A stretch of DNA of 64,000 bases from Bordetella genomosp. 1 (lineage in GTDB: Bacteria; Pseudomonadota; Gammaproteobacteria; Burkholderiales; Burkholderiaceae_B): the NCBI RefSeq assembly GCF_002261335.1, contig NZ_NEVL01000001.1, forward strand, positions 1 through 64,000, read 5' to 3'. Positions 42,657-52,671 of this stretch are shown one piece after another. Both the position numbers and the translations under genes were made by a program. The notes under the pieces were generated by a model. The model worked only from the letters and a program-made list of their open reading frames with translations, made no database searches and was not told the origin of the DNA. Positions within the stretch are counted from its first letter, which is position 1. Each line of letters opens with the position of its first letter.

Positions 42657-43976
42657 ATGAGTGGCCGCATCGAAACACTGGAATTTGAACAGATCGAGGA
42701 GGCCGTTTCCGGTCTGCGCGATTACATGATCGAGACGCTGCGCGGCATGGTGCAATGCGACAGCCTGCTGGGTCAGGAAATTTCCGCCGCCGAATTCATG
42801 GAGAGCGAGCTCGCCAAGCTGGGCCTGCCCTCCGAGCGCATCTACCTGCGCGACGAGCAGCTCAAGGATCTGCCGCTGTACTCGCCCGCGTGCTGCCCGG
42901 ACGGCGGCCGCTACAACGTGCTGGCGCGCCACGAGCCGCGCAGCGCCGGCGGCCGCTCGGTGCTGTTCAATGGTCACCTCGACGTGGTGCCGACCGGCCC
43001 GCATGACATGTGGACCATCCCGCCCTTCTCGGGCGAGGTGCGCGATGGCTGGCTCTACGGCCGCGGCGCGGGCGACATGAAGGCCGGCATCGTGTGCGCG
43101 CTGGCCGCGTTCAAGGCGCTGCAGACGCTCGGCCTGCAGCCCGCGGGCGCCGTGGGCTTCAACGGCGTGCTCGAGGAAGAGAACACCGGCAACGGCACGC
43201 TCGCCAGCGTGAGCGCGCTGCAGAGCGCGATCGGCGCGGCCAAGCTCACTGCGTTCGACGCGGTGATCATTCCGGAGCCGCTGCAGGAAAAGCTGATGGC
43301 CGCGCAGCTCGGCGTGTTCTGGATGTACGTGGACGTGCTGGGCAAGCCCGCGCACGCCGCCTACATGACCACCGGCGTGAACCCGGTCGAGGCGGGCCTG
43401 CGCATCGTCGATGCGGTCAAGGCCCTCGAGGCCGAATGGAACCTGCCCGAGAACCGCCACCCGGCCTATCGCGAACACGCCCACCCGATCAACTTCAATC
43501 TCGGCCAGATCCATGCCGGTGACTGGAACTCGTCGGTGCCCAGCGTGTGCACGCTCGGCCTGCGCCTGGCCTGCTATCCCGACATGACCATCGAGGAAGC
43601 CAAGCGCATCGTCACCGAGCGCATCGACGCCGTGGTGGCGGGCCTGAACGAATCGGACATCAAGGTCGAGATCCGCTTCGAGGGCTTCCACGCGCCCGGC
43701 TGCGAATACGACCTCGACAACGCGCCGATGCAGCTGCTGGCCGACGCGCACAAGCGCGTGACCGGCGCGCTGCCCGGCCGCCAGGCCCTCACCGGCACGA
43801 CCGACGGCCGCCACTTCCGCATGCTGATGGACGTGCCCGTGACCTGCTACGGCCCGATCGCGCAGAGCGTGCACGGCTTCGACGAGCGCGTCTCGCTCGA
43901 CAGCATGCTGCGCGTCACCACCGCCATGGCGCTGTTCCTCAATGACTGGTGCGGTGTCGAACCCATCGACGCCTGA
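42657..43976 (+). CDS. M20 family peptidase/deacylase (ArgE/DapE group)
   Basis: A 439-residue metallohydrolase without signal peptide. Metal ligands and catalytic acid appear in order: FNGHLDVVPTGP near residue 104, YGRGAGDMKAG near residue 138, EEENTGNG near residues 171-178 and GTTDGRHF near residue 385. I chose the ATG at 42657, with GGAG upstream; the open frame reaches back to 42339 through the terminator, so it is not all coding. It heads an operon with a dipeptide-type ABC transporter and an amidase, which suggests that it deacylates or cleaves an imported compound. Confidence 0.9.
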   Translation: MSGRIETLEFEQIEEAVSGLRDYMIETLRGMVQCDSLLGQEISAAEFMESELAKLGLPSERIYLRDEQLKDLPLYSPACCPDGGRYNVLARHEPRSAGGRSVLFNGHLDVVPTGPHDMWTIPPFSGEVRDGWLYGRGAGDMKAGIVCALAAFKALQTLGLQPAGAVGFNGVLEEENTGNGTLASVSALQSAIGAAKLTAFDAVIIPEPLQEKLMAAQLGVFWMYVDVLGKPAHAAYMTTGVNPVEAGLRIVDAVKALEAEWNLPENRHPAYREHAHPINFNLGQIHAGDWNSSVPSVCTLGLRLACYPDMTIEEAKRIVTERIDAVVAGLNESDIKVEIRFEGFHAPGCEYDLDNAPMQLLADAHKRVTGALPGRQALTGTTDGRHFRMLMDVPVTCYGPIAQSVHGFDERVSLDSMLRVTTAMALFLNDWCGVEPIDA

Positions 43977-44041
43977 TCACCCGCTGCCGTGCTCGCGGGC
44001 GCCGTGCGCGCCCTTCGTAAGACCCCTGTGAGAGATCCGAC

Positions 44042-45640
44042 ATGACCTTCGATTCCGTTCGCCGTGCCCTGCTGCAAGGCGCCGTGGCCGCCGCCGCGCT
44101 GACCCTGGCCCCTGCCGTGATGGCCGCCGATGAGACGCCGCAATACGGCGGCGTGCTGACCGCCATCCTGAGCCCCGAGCCGCCCAACCTCAACGTGGCC
44201 GTGCAGCAGGTGGCCGTGACGCAGCTGGTGGCGGGCAAGATCTACGAGAGCCTGCTGACCTACTCCAGCAAGCTCGAGCCCATGCCCAGCCTGGCGAAGT
44301 CGTGGGACGTGTCGGCCGACAAGCTGACCTACACCTTCCATCTGCAGCCCAACGTGCAGTGGCACGACGGCAAGCCGTTCAGCTCCGACGACGTGGTGTT
44401 CTCGTACAAGGAAATCCTGTCGAAGACGCCGCGCACGCGCACGCTGATGGGCTTCATCGAAGACATCACCGCGCCGGACAAGGACACGGTGGTGTTCAAG
44501 CTCAAGACGCCCTACTCCGCCTTCCTGTATTCGTTCGACATCGGCGGCGGCGCGATCCTGCCCAAGCATCTCTACGCCGGCACCGACCTGGCGCAGAACC
44601 CGCACAACAACGCGCCGGTCGGCACCGGCCCGTTCAAGTTCAAGCAATGGCAGCGCGGCTCCTACATCGAGCTGGTGAAGAACGAGCACTACTGGAAGGA
44701 AGGCCGGCCCTACCTCGACGGCATCACCTATCGCGTGATTCCCGACGCCGCGTCGCGCCGCCTGGCCATCGAGCAGGGCACCGTGATGCAGGCCTGGCTC
44801 AACGACATCGAGCCGTTCGACCTGCCGCGCCTGGCCAAGCTGCCGCACGTCAACGCCATCCAGCGCGGCTACGAATACTGGTCGACCATGAACTGGATCG
44901 AGTTGAACCAGGGCCGCAAGCCCTTCGACGACAAGCGCTTCCGCCAGGCGCTGATGTACGGCATCGACCGCCAGTTCATCGTCGACAAGATCACCTTCGG
45001 TTCGTCGACGCTGGCCACCGGCCCGATCCACCACAACACGCGCTTCTACGACGCCAACGTCAAGAAGTATCCCTACGATCCGAAGAAGGCGGCCGCGCTG
45101 CTCGACGAGATGGGCCTCAAGCCCGACAGCAAGGGCGTGCGCGCCACGGTCGGCCTGATCCCGCTGCCCTACGGCGAGATGCACCGCCGCATGGCCGAGT
45201 ACATCAAGCAGAACCTGTCGAAGATCGGCATCGCGGTGAACATCGAGAACACCGACGTCGGCGGCTGGACCACGCGCGTGGGCAACTGGGACTACGACAT
45301 GGGCATGAACGGCGTGTTCCAGTACGGCGACCCCGCCATCGGCGTGGCGCGCACCTACCTGGGCTCGAACATCAAGAAGGGCCTGATGTTCACCAACACC
45401 TCGCAATACAACAACCCCAAGGTCGACGAGCTGTTCAACAAGGCGGCCGTCGCGCCGACCGACGAAGAGCGTCAGAAGCTCTACTCGGAAGTGCAGCAGA
45501 TCCTGGTGGAAGACGTGCCGGTGGTGTGGATCGCCGACACCAACTACACCACCTTCCTCAACAAGCGCGTGCATGACGCCATCACGACCGGTCTGGGCGC
45601 GGTGGACACCTACGCCGACGCCTGGCTGTCCAAGCAATGA
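44042..45640 (+). CDS. ABC transporter periplasmic substrate-binding protein, family 5, with Tat-like signal
   Basis: A 532-residue solute-binding protein of the DppA family. The N-terminus MTFDSVRRALLQGAVAAAAL has a twin arginine before the hydrophobic core and a cleavage site near AVMAAD; this may be a Tat signal, which is unusual but known for some receptors. Family blocks are SPEPPNLNVAVQQVAV near residue 41 and YTFHLQPNVQWHDGKPF near residue 98. The stop overlaps the first permease start. Confidence 0.92.
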   Translation: MTFDSVRRALLQGAVAAAALTLAPAVMAADETPQYGGVLTAILSPEPPNLNVAVQQVAVTQLVAGKIYESLLTYSSKLEPMPSLAKSWDVSADKLTYTFHLQPNVQWHDGKPFSSDDVVFSYKEILSKTPRTRTLMGFIEDITAPDKDTVVFKLKTPYSAFLYSFDIGGGAILPKHLYAGTDLAQNPHNNAPVGTGPFKFKQWQRGSYIELVKNEHYWKEGRPYLDGITYRVIPDAASRRLAIEQGTVMQAWLNDIEPFDLPRLAKLPHVNAIQRGYEYWSTMNWIELNQGRKPFDDKRFRQALMYGIDRQFIVDKITFGSSTLATGPIHHNTRFYDANVKKYPYDPKKAAALLDEMGLKPDSKGVRATVGLIPLPYGEMHRRMAEYIKQNLSKIGIAVNIENTDVGGWTTRVGNWDYDMGMNGVFQYGDPAIGVARTYLGSNIKKGLMFTNTSQYNNPKVDELFNKAAVAPTDEERQKLYSEVQQILVEDVPVVWIADTNYTTFLNKRVHDAITTGLGAVDTYADAWLSKQ

Positions 45641-46614
45641 AGAAGATCGGCGCATTCCTCGGGAGACGCGCCGTCAAGAGCATCCTGGTGCTCCTGGCGA
45701 TCGCGCTGTTCAACTTTTTCCTGGTACGGGGCGCGCCCGGCACGCCCGCCGAAATCCTGGCGGGCCAGTCGGGCGCGGCCGACGCGCAGTACATCGAGCA
45801 GCTCAACAAGGAGTTCGGGCTCGACAAGCCGGTGATCGTGCAGCTCGGCCTGTACCTGAAGAACATCGCGACGCTGGACCTCGGCTATTCGTACCGCCAG
45901 CAGGAGTCGGTGTCGTCGCTGATCATGCAGCACCTGCCCGCGACGCTCGCGCTCACGCTCACCGCCTTCGTGTTCGCGGTGCTCACCGGCGTCAGCCTCG
46001 GCACGCAGGCGGCGCTGCGGGTCGGCAAGTGGGGCGACACGGCCATCACGGTGCTCTCGATGCTGGCCTACGCCACGCCGCTGTTCTGGGTCGGGCTGAT
46101 GCTGGTGCTGATCTTCTCGGTGCAGCTCGAATGGCTGCCGGCGTTCGGCTACGAGACGGTGGGCGCCAACCTCAGCGGCTTCGCCCGCTTCCTCGACATC
46201 GGCCAGCATCTGCTGCTGCCTGCGCTCACGCTCGGCATGTTCTACATGGCGGTGTACACGCGCCTGACGCGGGCCTCGATCCTGGAGGTGAGCCAGCTCG
46301 ACTTCGTGAAGACCGCGCGCGCCAAGGGGCTGTCCGAGCGCACCGTCATCACGCGCCACGTGCTGCGCAACGCGCTGCTGCCGGTGATCACGTATGCCGG
46401 CATCCAGGCCGGCGGCCTGATCGGCGGCGCGCTGCTGGTGGAGACCGTGTTCGCGTGGCCCGGCATCGGCCGGCTCGCCTTCGATGCCCTGCTGCAACGC
46501 GACTACAGCATCCTGCTGGGCGTGTTCTTCGTGGCCTCGCTGCTGGTGGTGATCGTCAACCTGGTGACCGACATGCTGTATTCGGTGGCCGATCCTCGGA
46601 TTGAGTTGAAATGA
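45637..46614 (+). CDS. ABC transporter permease, DppB type
   Basis: A 325-residue inner-membrane permease with an N-terminal anchor (SILVLLAIALFNFFLVRGAP) and five more helices. The EAA loop is SQLDFVKTARAKGLSERTVI near residues 220-239. Starts and stops overlap by four bases on both sides. Confidence 0.93.
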   Translation: MKKIGAFLGRRAVKSILVLLAIALFNFFLVRGAPGTPAEILAGQSGAADAQYIEQLNKEFGLDKPVIVQLGLYLKNIATLDLGYSYRQQESVSSLIMQHLPATLALTLTAFVFAVLTGVSLGTQAALRVGKWGDTAITVLSMLAYATPLFWVGLMLVLIFSVQLEWLPAFGYETVGANLSGFARFLDIGQHLLLPALTLGMFYMAVYTRLTRASILEVSQLDFVKTARAKGLSERTVITRHVLRNALLPVITYAGIQAGGLIGGALLVETVFAWPGIGRLAFDALLQRDYSILLGVFFVASLLVVIVNLVTDMLYSVADPRIELK

Positions 46615-47450
46615 CGTCGTTCTTCGCATCCTTTTGCCGCAACAAGGGCGGCATCATCGGCCTGGCGGTGCTGGCGGCGGTCTGCCTGCTGGCGCTGGTG
46701 GCCGGCTGGGTGTTCCCGGGCAGCCCCTGGGACATCGCCAACGGCCCCTTCATGCCGCCGCTCACCGAGGGCGCGCCGCTGGGCACCGACATGCTGGGCC
46801 GCGACATCGCCAGCGGCATCGCCTATGGCGCCCGCGTGACGCTGCTGCTGGCCGGCGTGTCGACCGCGGTGTCGATCATCTTCGGCATCAGCATGGGCGC
46901 GGCCGCCGGCTTCTACGGCGGCAAGGTCGACCAGGCCGTGGTGGGCTTCATCGAGCTGTTCCAGACCATCCCCAGCTTCTTCCTGGCGGTGGTGCTGGTG
47001 GCGATCCTCACGCCCAGCATGGGCACGGTGATTCTGGCCATCGCGGTCGTGTCGTGGCCGCCGCTGGCGCGGCTGGTGCGCGCCGAGTTCATGAGCCTGA
47101 AGAACCGCGAGTTCGTGCAGGCCGCCGTGCTGAGCGGCCAGTCGAACCTGCGCATCATCCTGACCCAGATCCTGCCCAACAGCCTGTCGCCCGTGATCGT
47201 GTCGGGCTCGCTGATGATCGCCAGCGCCATCCTGCTGGAGTCGGCGCTGAGCTTCCTGGGCCTGGGCGATCCCAACTCCATGACGTGGGGCTACATCATC
47301 GGCGCGTCGCGCTCGGTGCTGCGCGACGCGTGGTGGATGAGCGTGTTCCCCGGCGTGGCCATCCTGGCGACGGTGCTGGCGCTCAACCTGATCGGCGAGG
47401 CGCTCAACGACGCGCTCAATCCGAAGCTGGCCCGCAAGAGGAGCACGTGA
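46611..47450 (+). CDS. ABC transporter permease, DppC type
   Basis: A 279-residue inner-membrane permease with the DppC block LGTDMLGRDIASGIAYGARV near residues 56-75 and the EAA loop LKNREFVQAAVLSGQSNLRI near residues 163-182. Its stop shares a base with the ATPase start. Confidence 0.93.
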   Translation: MTSFFASFCRNKGGIIGLAVLAAVCLLALVAGWVFPGSPWDIANGPFMPPLTEGAPLGTDMLGRDIASGIAYGARVTLLLAGVSTAVSIIFGISMGAAAGFYGGKVDQAVVGFIELFQTIPSFFLAVVLVAILTPSMGTVILAIAVVSWPPLARLVRAEFMSLKNREFVQAAVLSGQSNLRIILTQILPNSLSPVIVSGSLMIASAILLESALSFLGLGDPNSMTWGYIIGASRSVLRDAWWMSVFPGVAILATVLALNLIGEALNDALNPKLARKRST

Positions 47451-49105
47451 TGGGCGCCATACTCGAAATCAACGGCCTGTGCGTCTCGGTGGCGCATGCC
47501 GGCCCGGATGCGCAGGTGGTGCGCGGCGTGAGCTACACCGTCAACAGCAACGAAGTGCTGTGCGTGGTGGGCGAATCGGGCTCGGGCAAGTCGGTCACGG
47601 CGCATGCGGTGATGGGGCTGTTGCCGCCGGATCAGCTGCACGTCACCGGCGGCCACATCCGCTACCGCGAGCGCGACCTGGTCGGCCTGCCGCTGTCGGA
47701 GTGGTACAAGCTGCGCGGCAAGTCGTTCGGCATGGTGTTCCAGGAGCCCATGACCGCGCTCAATCCCATCATGCGCGTCGGCCGCCAGGTCGACGAGGTG
47801 CTCGAACGCCATACCGACATGAACGCGGCCCAGCGCCGCGCGCGCGTGCTGGAGCTGTTCGGCGGCGTGCTGCTGCCCGATCCCGAGGCCATCTACGAGG
47901 CCTACCCGTTCCAGCTCTCGGGCGGCCAGCGCCAGCGCGTGGTGATCGCCATGGCGCTCGCGCTCGAGCCCGACGTGCTGATCGCCGACGAGCCGACCAC
48001 CGCGCTCGACGTGACCACGCAGGCCCAGATCCTCACGCTCATCAAGGACATCCAGCGCCGCATGGGCATCGGCGTGATCTTCATCACGCACGACTTCGGC
48101 GTGGTGGCCGAGATCGCCGACCGCATCGTGGTGATGCGCAAGGGCGAGGTGGTGGAATCGGGCAGCGCCGAAGAGATCCTCAACCGGCCGCAGCATCCCT
48201 ACACGCGCCAGCTGATCGAGGCCGTGCCGCACAAGCCCGAAGGCAAGGCCGACGTGCCCGCCGGCGTGCCCCTGATGGTGGTGGACCGCCTGCGCAAGAC
48301 CTTCGGCGACGGCAACCGCCGTGTCGACGCCCTGAAGGACATCAGCCTCACCATCCACCAGGGCGAGACCCTGGGCCTGGTGGGCGAGTCGGGCTCGGGC
48401 AAGTCCACGCTCGGCCGCACCCTGATCGGGCTGATCCACCCCGATGGCGGCAGCGTGAAGATGGAAGGCACCGAGCTGGTGGGCCTGTCGACGCAGGGCT
48501 TCCGCCCCTTCCGGCGCCAGATCCAGATGGTGTTCCAGGATCCGTATGCGTCGCTGAACCCGCGCCATCGCATCGCCGACGCCATCTCGCAGGGGCCCAT
48601 CGCCTACGGCGTGGACCGGCGCGAGGCCATGAAGCAGGCGCGCGAGCTGCTCGAGCTGGTCGGGCTGGGCGGCGACGCCGGTGATCGCTTCCCGCACCAG
48701 TTTTCGGGCGGCCAGCGCCAGCGTATCGGCATCGCGCGCGCGCTCGCGCTCAAGCCGCGCCTGCTGGTGGCCGACGAGGCGGTGTCGGCGCTCGACGTGT
48801 CGATCCAGGCCCAGGTGCTGGACCTGCTCGCGCGCATCAGCGACCAGCTGCATCTGTCGGTGCTGTTCATCACGCACGACCTGCGCGTGGCGGCGCAGAT
48901 CTGCGACCGCATCGCGGTGATGCGGCAGGGCGAGCTGGTCGAGCTCAATCGTGCGCAGGACATCTTCTACCAGCCGCAACACGAATACACCCGCCGCCTG
49001 ATCGCATCGATCCCGGGCCAGGACTGGTCCAAGCCGGTGTTCGACGACGCGCCAGGCTCCCCGCAATCTCAGGCCGACGCGGCCAGGAGCACGCAGTATG
49101 CATAG
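47450..49105 (+). CDS. ABC transporter dual ATP-binding protein (DppD-DppF fusion)
   Basis: A 551-residue protein with two complete nucleotide-binding domains. The first has Walker A GESGSGKS (41-48), signature LSGGQRQR and Walker [11 protein letters not shown]; the second has Walker [10 protein letters not shown] near residue 312, signature FSGGQRQR and Walker B VADEAVSALD. In the 8-13.5 kb operon the same domains are separate genes. The short linker at about residues 250-275 and the lack of the first domain's C-terminal cysteine region are typical of such fusions (YejF-like). Confidence 0.94.
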   Translation: MGAILEINGLCVSVAHAGPDAQVVRGVSYTVNSNEVLCVVGESGSGKSVTAHAVMGLLPPDQLHVTGGHIRYRERDLVGLPLSEWYKLRGKSFGMVFQEPMTALNPIMRVGRQVDEVLERHTDMNAAQRRARVLELFGGVLLPDPEAIYEAYPFQLSGGQRQRVVIAMALALEPDVLIADEPTTALDVTTQAQILTLIKDIQRRMGIGVIFITHDFGVVAEIADRIVVMRKGEVVESGSAEEILNRPQHPYTRQLIEAVPHKPEGKADVPAGVPLMVVDRLRKTFGDGNRRVDALKDISLTIHQGETLGLVGESGSGKSTLGRTLIGLIHPDGGSVKMEGTELVGLSTQGFRPFRRQIQMVFQDPYASLNPRHRIADAISQGPIAYGVDRREAMKQARELLELVGLGGDAGDRFPHQFSGGQRQRIGIARALALKPRLLVADEAVSALDVSIQAQVLDLLARISDQLHLSVLFITHDLRVAAQICDRIAVMRQGELVELNRAQDIFYQPQHEYTRRLIASIPGQDWSKPVFDDAPGSPQSQADAARSTQYA

Positions 49106-50537
49106 CAGTGAATATGAGTCGCTCGACGGGCTGGCGCTGGCGCGCCTGCTGCAACAGGGCGAAGTGACGACGCCGGAGCTGTTGGAGTGCGCCATCGAGC
49201 TGGCGCAGACGCGCGGCGCCGAGCTCAACGCGATCTGCTACGAACGCTACGACGAGTCGCGCGCGCTGGCGCGCGACTGGAAGCCGCGCGGCGCGTTCCA
49301 CGGCGTGCCCTTCCTGCTGAAGGACTCGGGGCTGGCCTCGCGCCGCTTCCCCTCGTCGATCGGCTCGCGCCTGTTCAATGACACGACCTACACGGTGGAT
49401 GCCACGCTGACCGAGCGTTTCGACGCGGCGGGTTTCCTGTCGTTCGCGCGTTCGACCGTGCCCGAGCTGTGCATGGCGCCCACGACCGAGGCGCTGCGCA
49501 ACGGCGGCCCCACGCTGAACCCGCGCAACCGCGAGCGTTCGGCCGGCGGCAGCAGCGGCGGCGCGGCCGCGGCGGTCGCGGCCGGCATCGTGCCGGTGGC
49601 GCACGGCAGCGACGGCGGCGGCTCGATCCGCATCCCGGCCGCCTGCTGCGGCATCTATGGCCTGAAGCCCTCGCGCGGACGCGTGCCCATGGGCCCGCTG
49701 CGCGGCGAGGGCTGGGGCGGCATGGCGAGCGATGGCGTGCTCTCGCGCAGCGTGCGCGACACCGCCGCCGCGATGGACGCCATCAGCGGCTACCAGGCCG
49801 GCAATCCCTATGCCGCGCCGCCCAAGGACGGCTCGTACCTGGACGCGCTGGCGCAGCCCTTCGACCGGCCGCTGCGCATCGCGGTGTGGCGCGCGGCATG
49901 GAGCGACGACATCGCGATCGATCCGGTCAGCCTCGCCGCGGTGGACCACGCCGCGACCTTGTGCCGCGACCTGGGCCACGAGGTCATCGACGCGACGCCG
50001 CCCCGGATCGACTACGAGGGCTTCGTGCGCGCGCACGGCACAATCCTCGCCTCCAACATCGTGCTGGCGACCGACACGCGTCTGGGCGTGCTGGGCCGCG
50101 CGCTGCGCGACGACGACCTCGAGCCCGCCATCCGCGACGGCTACGAGCTCGGCAAGACGCTGGGCGCGGCGCAGTACGTGGATTCCATCAATCGCCTGCA
50201 CGCCATCGGCCGCGCGCTGGAAACGGCGTTCGACCCCGGCTACGACCTGATCCTGACGCCGGCGCTCACGCGCCTGCCGGAACGCATCGGCGAGCTGATG
50301 CTGGTGGGTTCGTTGATGGACTACCGCCGCAAGATATCGCGCTACGCGACCTTCCTGGCCGCCATCAATGCGTCGGGCCAGCCGGCGGCCACGCTGCCGC
50401 TGTCGTGGACCGAGGACAACGTGCCGGTGGCCACGCAGCTGATCGGGCGCTTCGGCCGCGAGGACCTGGTGCTGCGGCTGTCGGCGCAACTCGAAGCGGC
50501 CGCGCCCTGGGCCGGCCGCAAGACCATCTTCGCCTGA
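49098..50537 (+). CDS. Amidase signature family hydrolase
   Basis: A 479-residue cytoplasmic amidase. Catalytic lysine is in FLLKDSG near residue 75, the cis-serine in [15 protein letters not shown] near residue 152 and the nucleophile serine in [14 protein letters not shown] near residue 176. Overall pattern resembles the 6-aminohexanoate-cyclic-dimer hydrolase group, but this is a weak hint about substrate. It overlaps the fused ATPase gene, with AGGAG eight bases before its ATG, so it belongs to the M20-ABC operon. Confidence 0.92.
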   Translation: MHSSEYESLDGLALARLLQQGEVTTPELLECAIELAQTRGAELNAICYERYDESRALARDWKPRGAFHGVPFLLKDSGLASRRFPSSIGSRLFNDTTYTVDATLTERFDAAGFLSFARSTVPELCMAPTTEALRNGGPTLNPRNRERSAGGSSGGAAAAVAAGIVPVAHGSDGGGSIRIPAACCGIYGLKPSRGRVPMGPLRGEGWGGMASDGVLSRSVRDTAAAMDAISGYQAGNPYAAPPKDGSYLDALAQPFDRPLRIAVWRAAWSDDIAIDPVSLAAVDHAATLCRDLGHEVIDATPPRIDYEGFVRAHGTILASNIVLATDTRLGVLGRALRDDDLEPAIRDGYELGKTLGAAQYVDSINRLHAIGRALETAFDPGYDLILTPALTRLPERIGELMLVGSLMDYRRKISRYATFLAAINASGQPAATLPLSWTEDNVPVATQLIGRFGREDLVLRLSAQLEAAAPWAGRKTIFA

Positions 50538-50554
50538 CGGCGGGGGGATCTTTG

Positions 50555-50593
50555 CGCGCCTCGCCGTCTTGACGCGGCGAGGCGCGTTTTTTT
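50555..50593 (+). terminator. Intrinsic terminator of the M20-ABC-amidase operon
   Basis: A 12-bp perfect stem (CGCGCCTCGCCG and its complement) with an 8-base loop, followed by seven T residues. It touches the stop codon of the convergent LysR gene. Confidence 0.9.
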
Positions 50594-51503
50594 ATGTGCG
50601 CGCGCTGACCGGCATGTGTTCGGCGATCAGCTGACGCAGCCAGGCGTGGGCCGCGTCGTCCTGGTAGCGCTCGTGCCAGTAGAGCGAGATCGCGATCGTG
50701 GGCAGGGCCAGCGGCAGCGGCAGGATCACGGTGCGCGTGGACGACGCGAAGGTGCGCGCGATGCTCTCGGGCACGCTGGCGATCAGGTCGGAGGCGCCGA
50801 CCAGCGACGGACAGGCCAGGTAGCTCGACAGCGTGGCGACGATGCGGCGGTGCTGGCCGTGGGCCTGCAGCGCGCGGTCGATCGCGCCGCCGAAGTGGCG
50901 CGTGTGCGCGGCCAGGTCCACGTGTTCGTGGCGCAGATAGGCCTGCAGGTGCCATGGCGAGGCCAGGCAGGGATGACCCTCGCGCACCAGGCAGACGGCG
51001 GGCTCCTCGAACAGCAGGCGCGTGCGCAGGTCCGGCGGCGGATCGGGGAAGTATCCCGCGATCAATTCCACATGATTGGTGTCGAGCATGCTCAGGCCGT
51101 GCAGCGGCCTCGCGGGCAGCACGCGCAGGTGGAAGTTCGGCGCGGCGCGGGCCAGCGCCGGCACCACGCGCGGCAACAGCCGGAACTGCACGTAGTCGGT
51201 GGCGTAGAGCGCCAGCGTGCGCGCCGACGATCCCGGCGAGAACTCGTGGTGCTCGCGCGTGGCGTGGCGCCAGCGGTCCAGCAGCGGCCGGAATTCGGCG
51301 TGCAGCTCACAGGCCCGTTCGGTCGGCGCCCAGCCGCCGCCGTCGCGCTCCAGCAAGGGATCGCCGAACAGCTTGCGCAGCCGGGTGAGCGCCGCGCTCA
51401 TGGCCGGCTGCGTCACGCCCAGCTGCTCGGCCGCCCGCGTGACGTTGCGGCAGCTCATCAGGGCCTCGAAGTGCAGCAGCAGGTTCAGGTCGGGGTGCTT
51501 CAA
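50592..51503 (-). CDS. LysR-family transcriptional regulator
   Basis: A 303-residue LysR regulator with helix-turn-helix NVTRAAEQLGVTQPAMSAAL near residues 20-39. The N-terminus DLNLLLHFEALMSCRNVTRA places it in the NodD/PcpR-like subgroup by resemblance. It diverges from the Bug-HyuA-HyuB operon, and a perfect LysR-type dyad lies nine bases before its own start codon, so it is expected to repress itself and activate that operon. Confidence 0.9.
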   Translation of the reverse strand: MKHPDLNLLLHFEALMSCRNVTRAAEQLGVTQPAMSAALTRLRKLFGDPLLERDGGGWAPTERACELHAEFRPLLDRWRHATREHHEFSPGSSARTLALYATDYVQFRLLPRVVPALARAAPNFHLRVLPARPLHGLSMLDTNHVELIAGYFPDPPPDLRTRLLFEEPAVCLVREGHPCLASPWHLQAYLRHEHVDLAAHTRHFGGAIDRALQAHGQHRRIVATLSSYLACPSLVGASDLIASVPESIARTFASSTRTVILPLPLALPTIAISLYWHERYQDDAAHAWLRQLIAEHMPVSART

Positions 51504-51511
51504 GACGGGGC

Positions 51512-51534
51512 TTCCATAAACGCCATTGATGGAA
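51512..51534. promoter_or_regulatory. LysR-type operator (TTCCAT-N11-ATGGAA)
   Basis: A perfect 6-base inverted repeat with an 11-base spacer, which satisfies the T-N11-A rule exactly, in the 157-base gap between the LysR gene and the Bug receptor gene. Confidence 0.7.
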
Positions 51535-51660
51535 ACATAACTCGCATGGCCTGCTGCGCGGCCGGGCGCGCGCCTAGTATGACGCCATGGTTGCAGCGAG
51601 CCTTTCGATGGCGCAAGCCATCTCCTTGCAGTTACTACCTACACAAAAATGGGGAAAACA

Positions 51661-52641
51661 ATGGCAGCAAAGGGTATTCGCATTGGCGCGCGAGCGCTAT
51701 CGGCTGTAGTGCTGATGGCGGCGAGCGCCGCTTCGTGGGCCGCCTGGCCCGACAAGGTGGTGCGCATCGTGGTGCCGTTCGCCGCGGGGGGATCCACCGA
51801 CCTGATCGCACGCAAGATCGCCGAGGGCGTGTCGCAGGAAACCGGCGGCAACGTCATCGTGGAAAACCGCCCCGGCGCCGGCGGCACGGTGGGCACCGAG
51901 TACGTGGCGCGCCAGCCGGCCGACGGCTACACCATCCTGATGGGCTCGGTGAGCACGCACGGCAGCGCCACCTGCATCTACAGCAAGCTGCCCTACGACC
52001 CGCGCAAGGACTTCACGCCGCTGGCGGTGGTGGCCACCATTCCGAACGTGCTGGTGGTGAACCGCAACGTGAAGGCGCGCACGCTGCCGGAGTTCGTGGC
52101 CCTGCTCAAGCGCGAGCCCGAGGGCCATTCGTATGCGTCCAACGGCCAGGGCACCTCCAACCACCTGGGCGCCGAGCTCTTCAAGGCGACGGCCGGCGTG
52201 AACATGGTGCACGTGCCCTATCGCGGCTCGGGCCCGGCGCTGATCGACGTGGTGGGCGGCCAGGTCGACGCCATGATGGACGTGGTCATGACCTCCTATC
52301 CCTACATCAAGGACGGCAAGCTCACCGCGCTGGCGGTGACCTCGCCCACGCGCTCGGCCATGCTGCCCGACGTGCCCACGGTGGCCGAATCCGGCTATGC
52401 CGGCTACGAGGCCATGGTGTGGTTCGGGCTGTTTGCGCCGGCCAACCTGCCCGCCGACGTGCGCGAGCCGCTCACGCAGGCGCTGCACAAGGTGCTGGCC
52501 AAGCCGGCCATGCGCGGCTATCTGGAACAACAGGGCGCGCAGCCGGTGGACATCACCGGCAAGGCCTTCGCCAGCATGATCGACGACGAGATCGACAAGT
52601 GGTGCGGCGTGGCCAAACGCGCATCCATCCGCCTGGATTGA
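51661..52641 (+). CDS. Tripartite tricarboxylate (Bug family) periplasmic receptor
   Basis: A 326-residue receptor with a signal peptide ending near ASWAAW and the family start WPDKVVRIVVPFAAGGSTDL near residues 28-47, followed by VENRPGAGGTVGTEYVARQ. I chose the ATG at 51661 with GGGGA upstream over an ATG at 51649 that has no ribosome site. No permease genes are present. It heads an operon with HyuA and HyuB, so hydantoins or a similar cyclic amide may be the ligand. Confidence 0.92.
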   Translation: MAAKGIRIGARALSAVVLMAASAASWAAWPDKVVRIVVPFAAGGSTDLIARKIAEGVSQETGGNVIVENRPGAGGTVGTEYVARQPADGYTILMGSVSTHGSATCIYSKLPYDPRKDFTPLAVVATIPNVLVVNRNVKARTLPEFVALLKREPEGHSYASNGQGTSNHLGAELFKATAGVNMVHVPYRGSGPALIDVVGGQVDAMMDVVMTSYPYIKDGKLTALAVTSPTRSAMLPDVPTVAESGYAGYEAMVWFGLFAPANLPADVREPLTQALHKVLAKPAMRGYLEQQGAQPVDITGKAFASMIDDEIDKWCGVAKRASIRLD

Positions 52642-52671
52642 CACCGGGCAGCTCACAACGGGGACAGCTTC

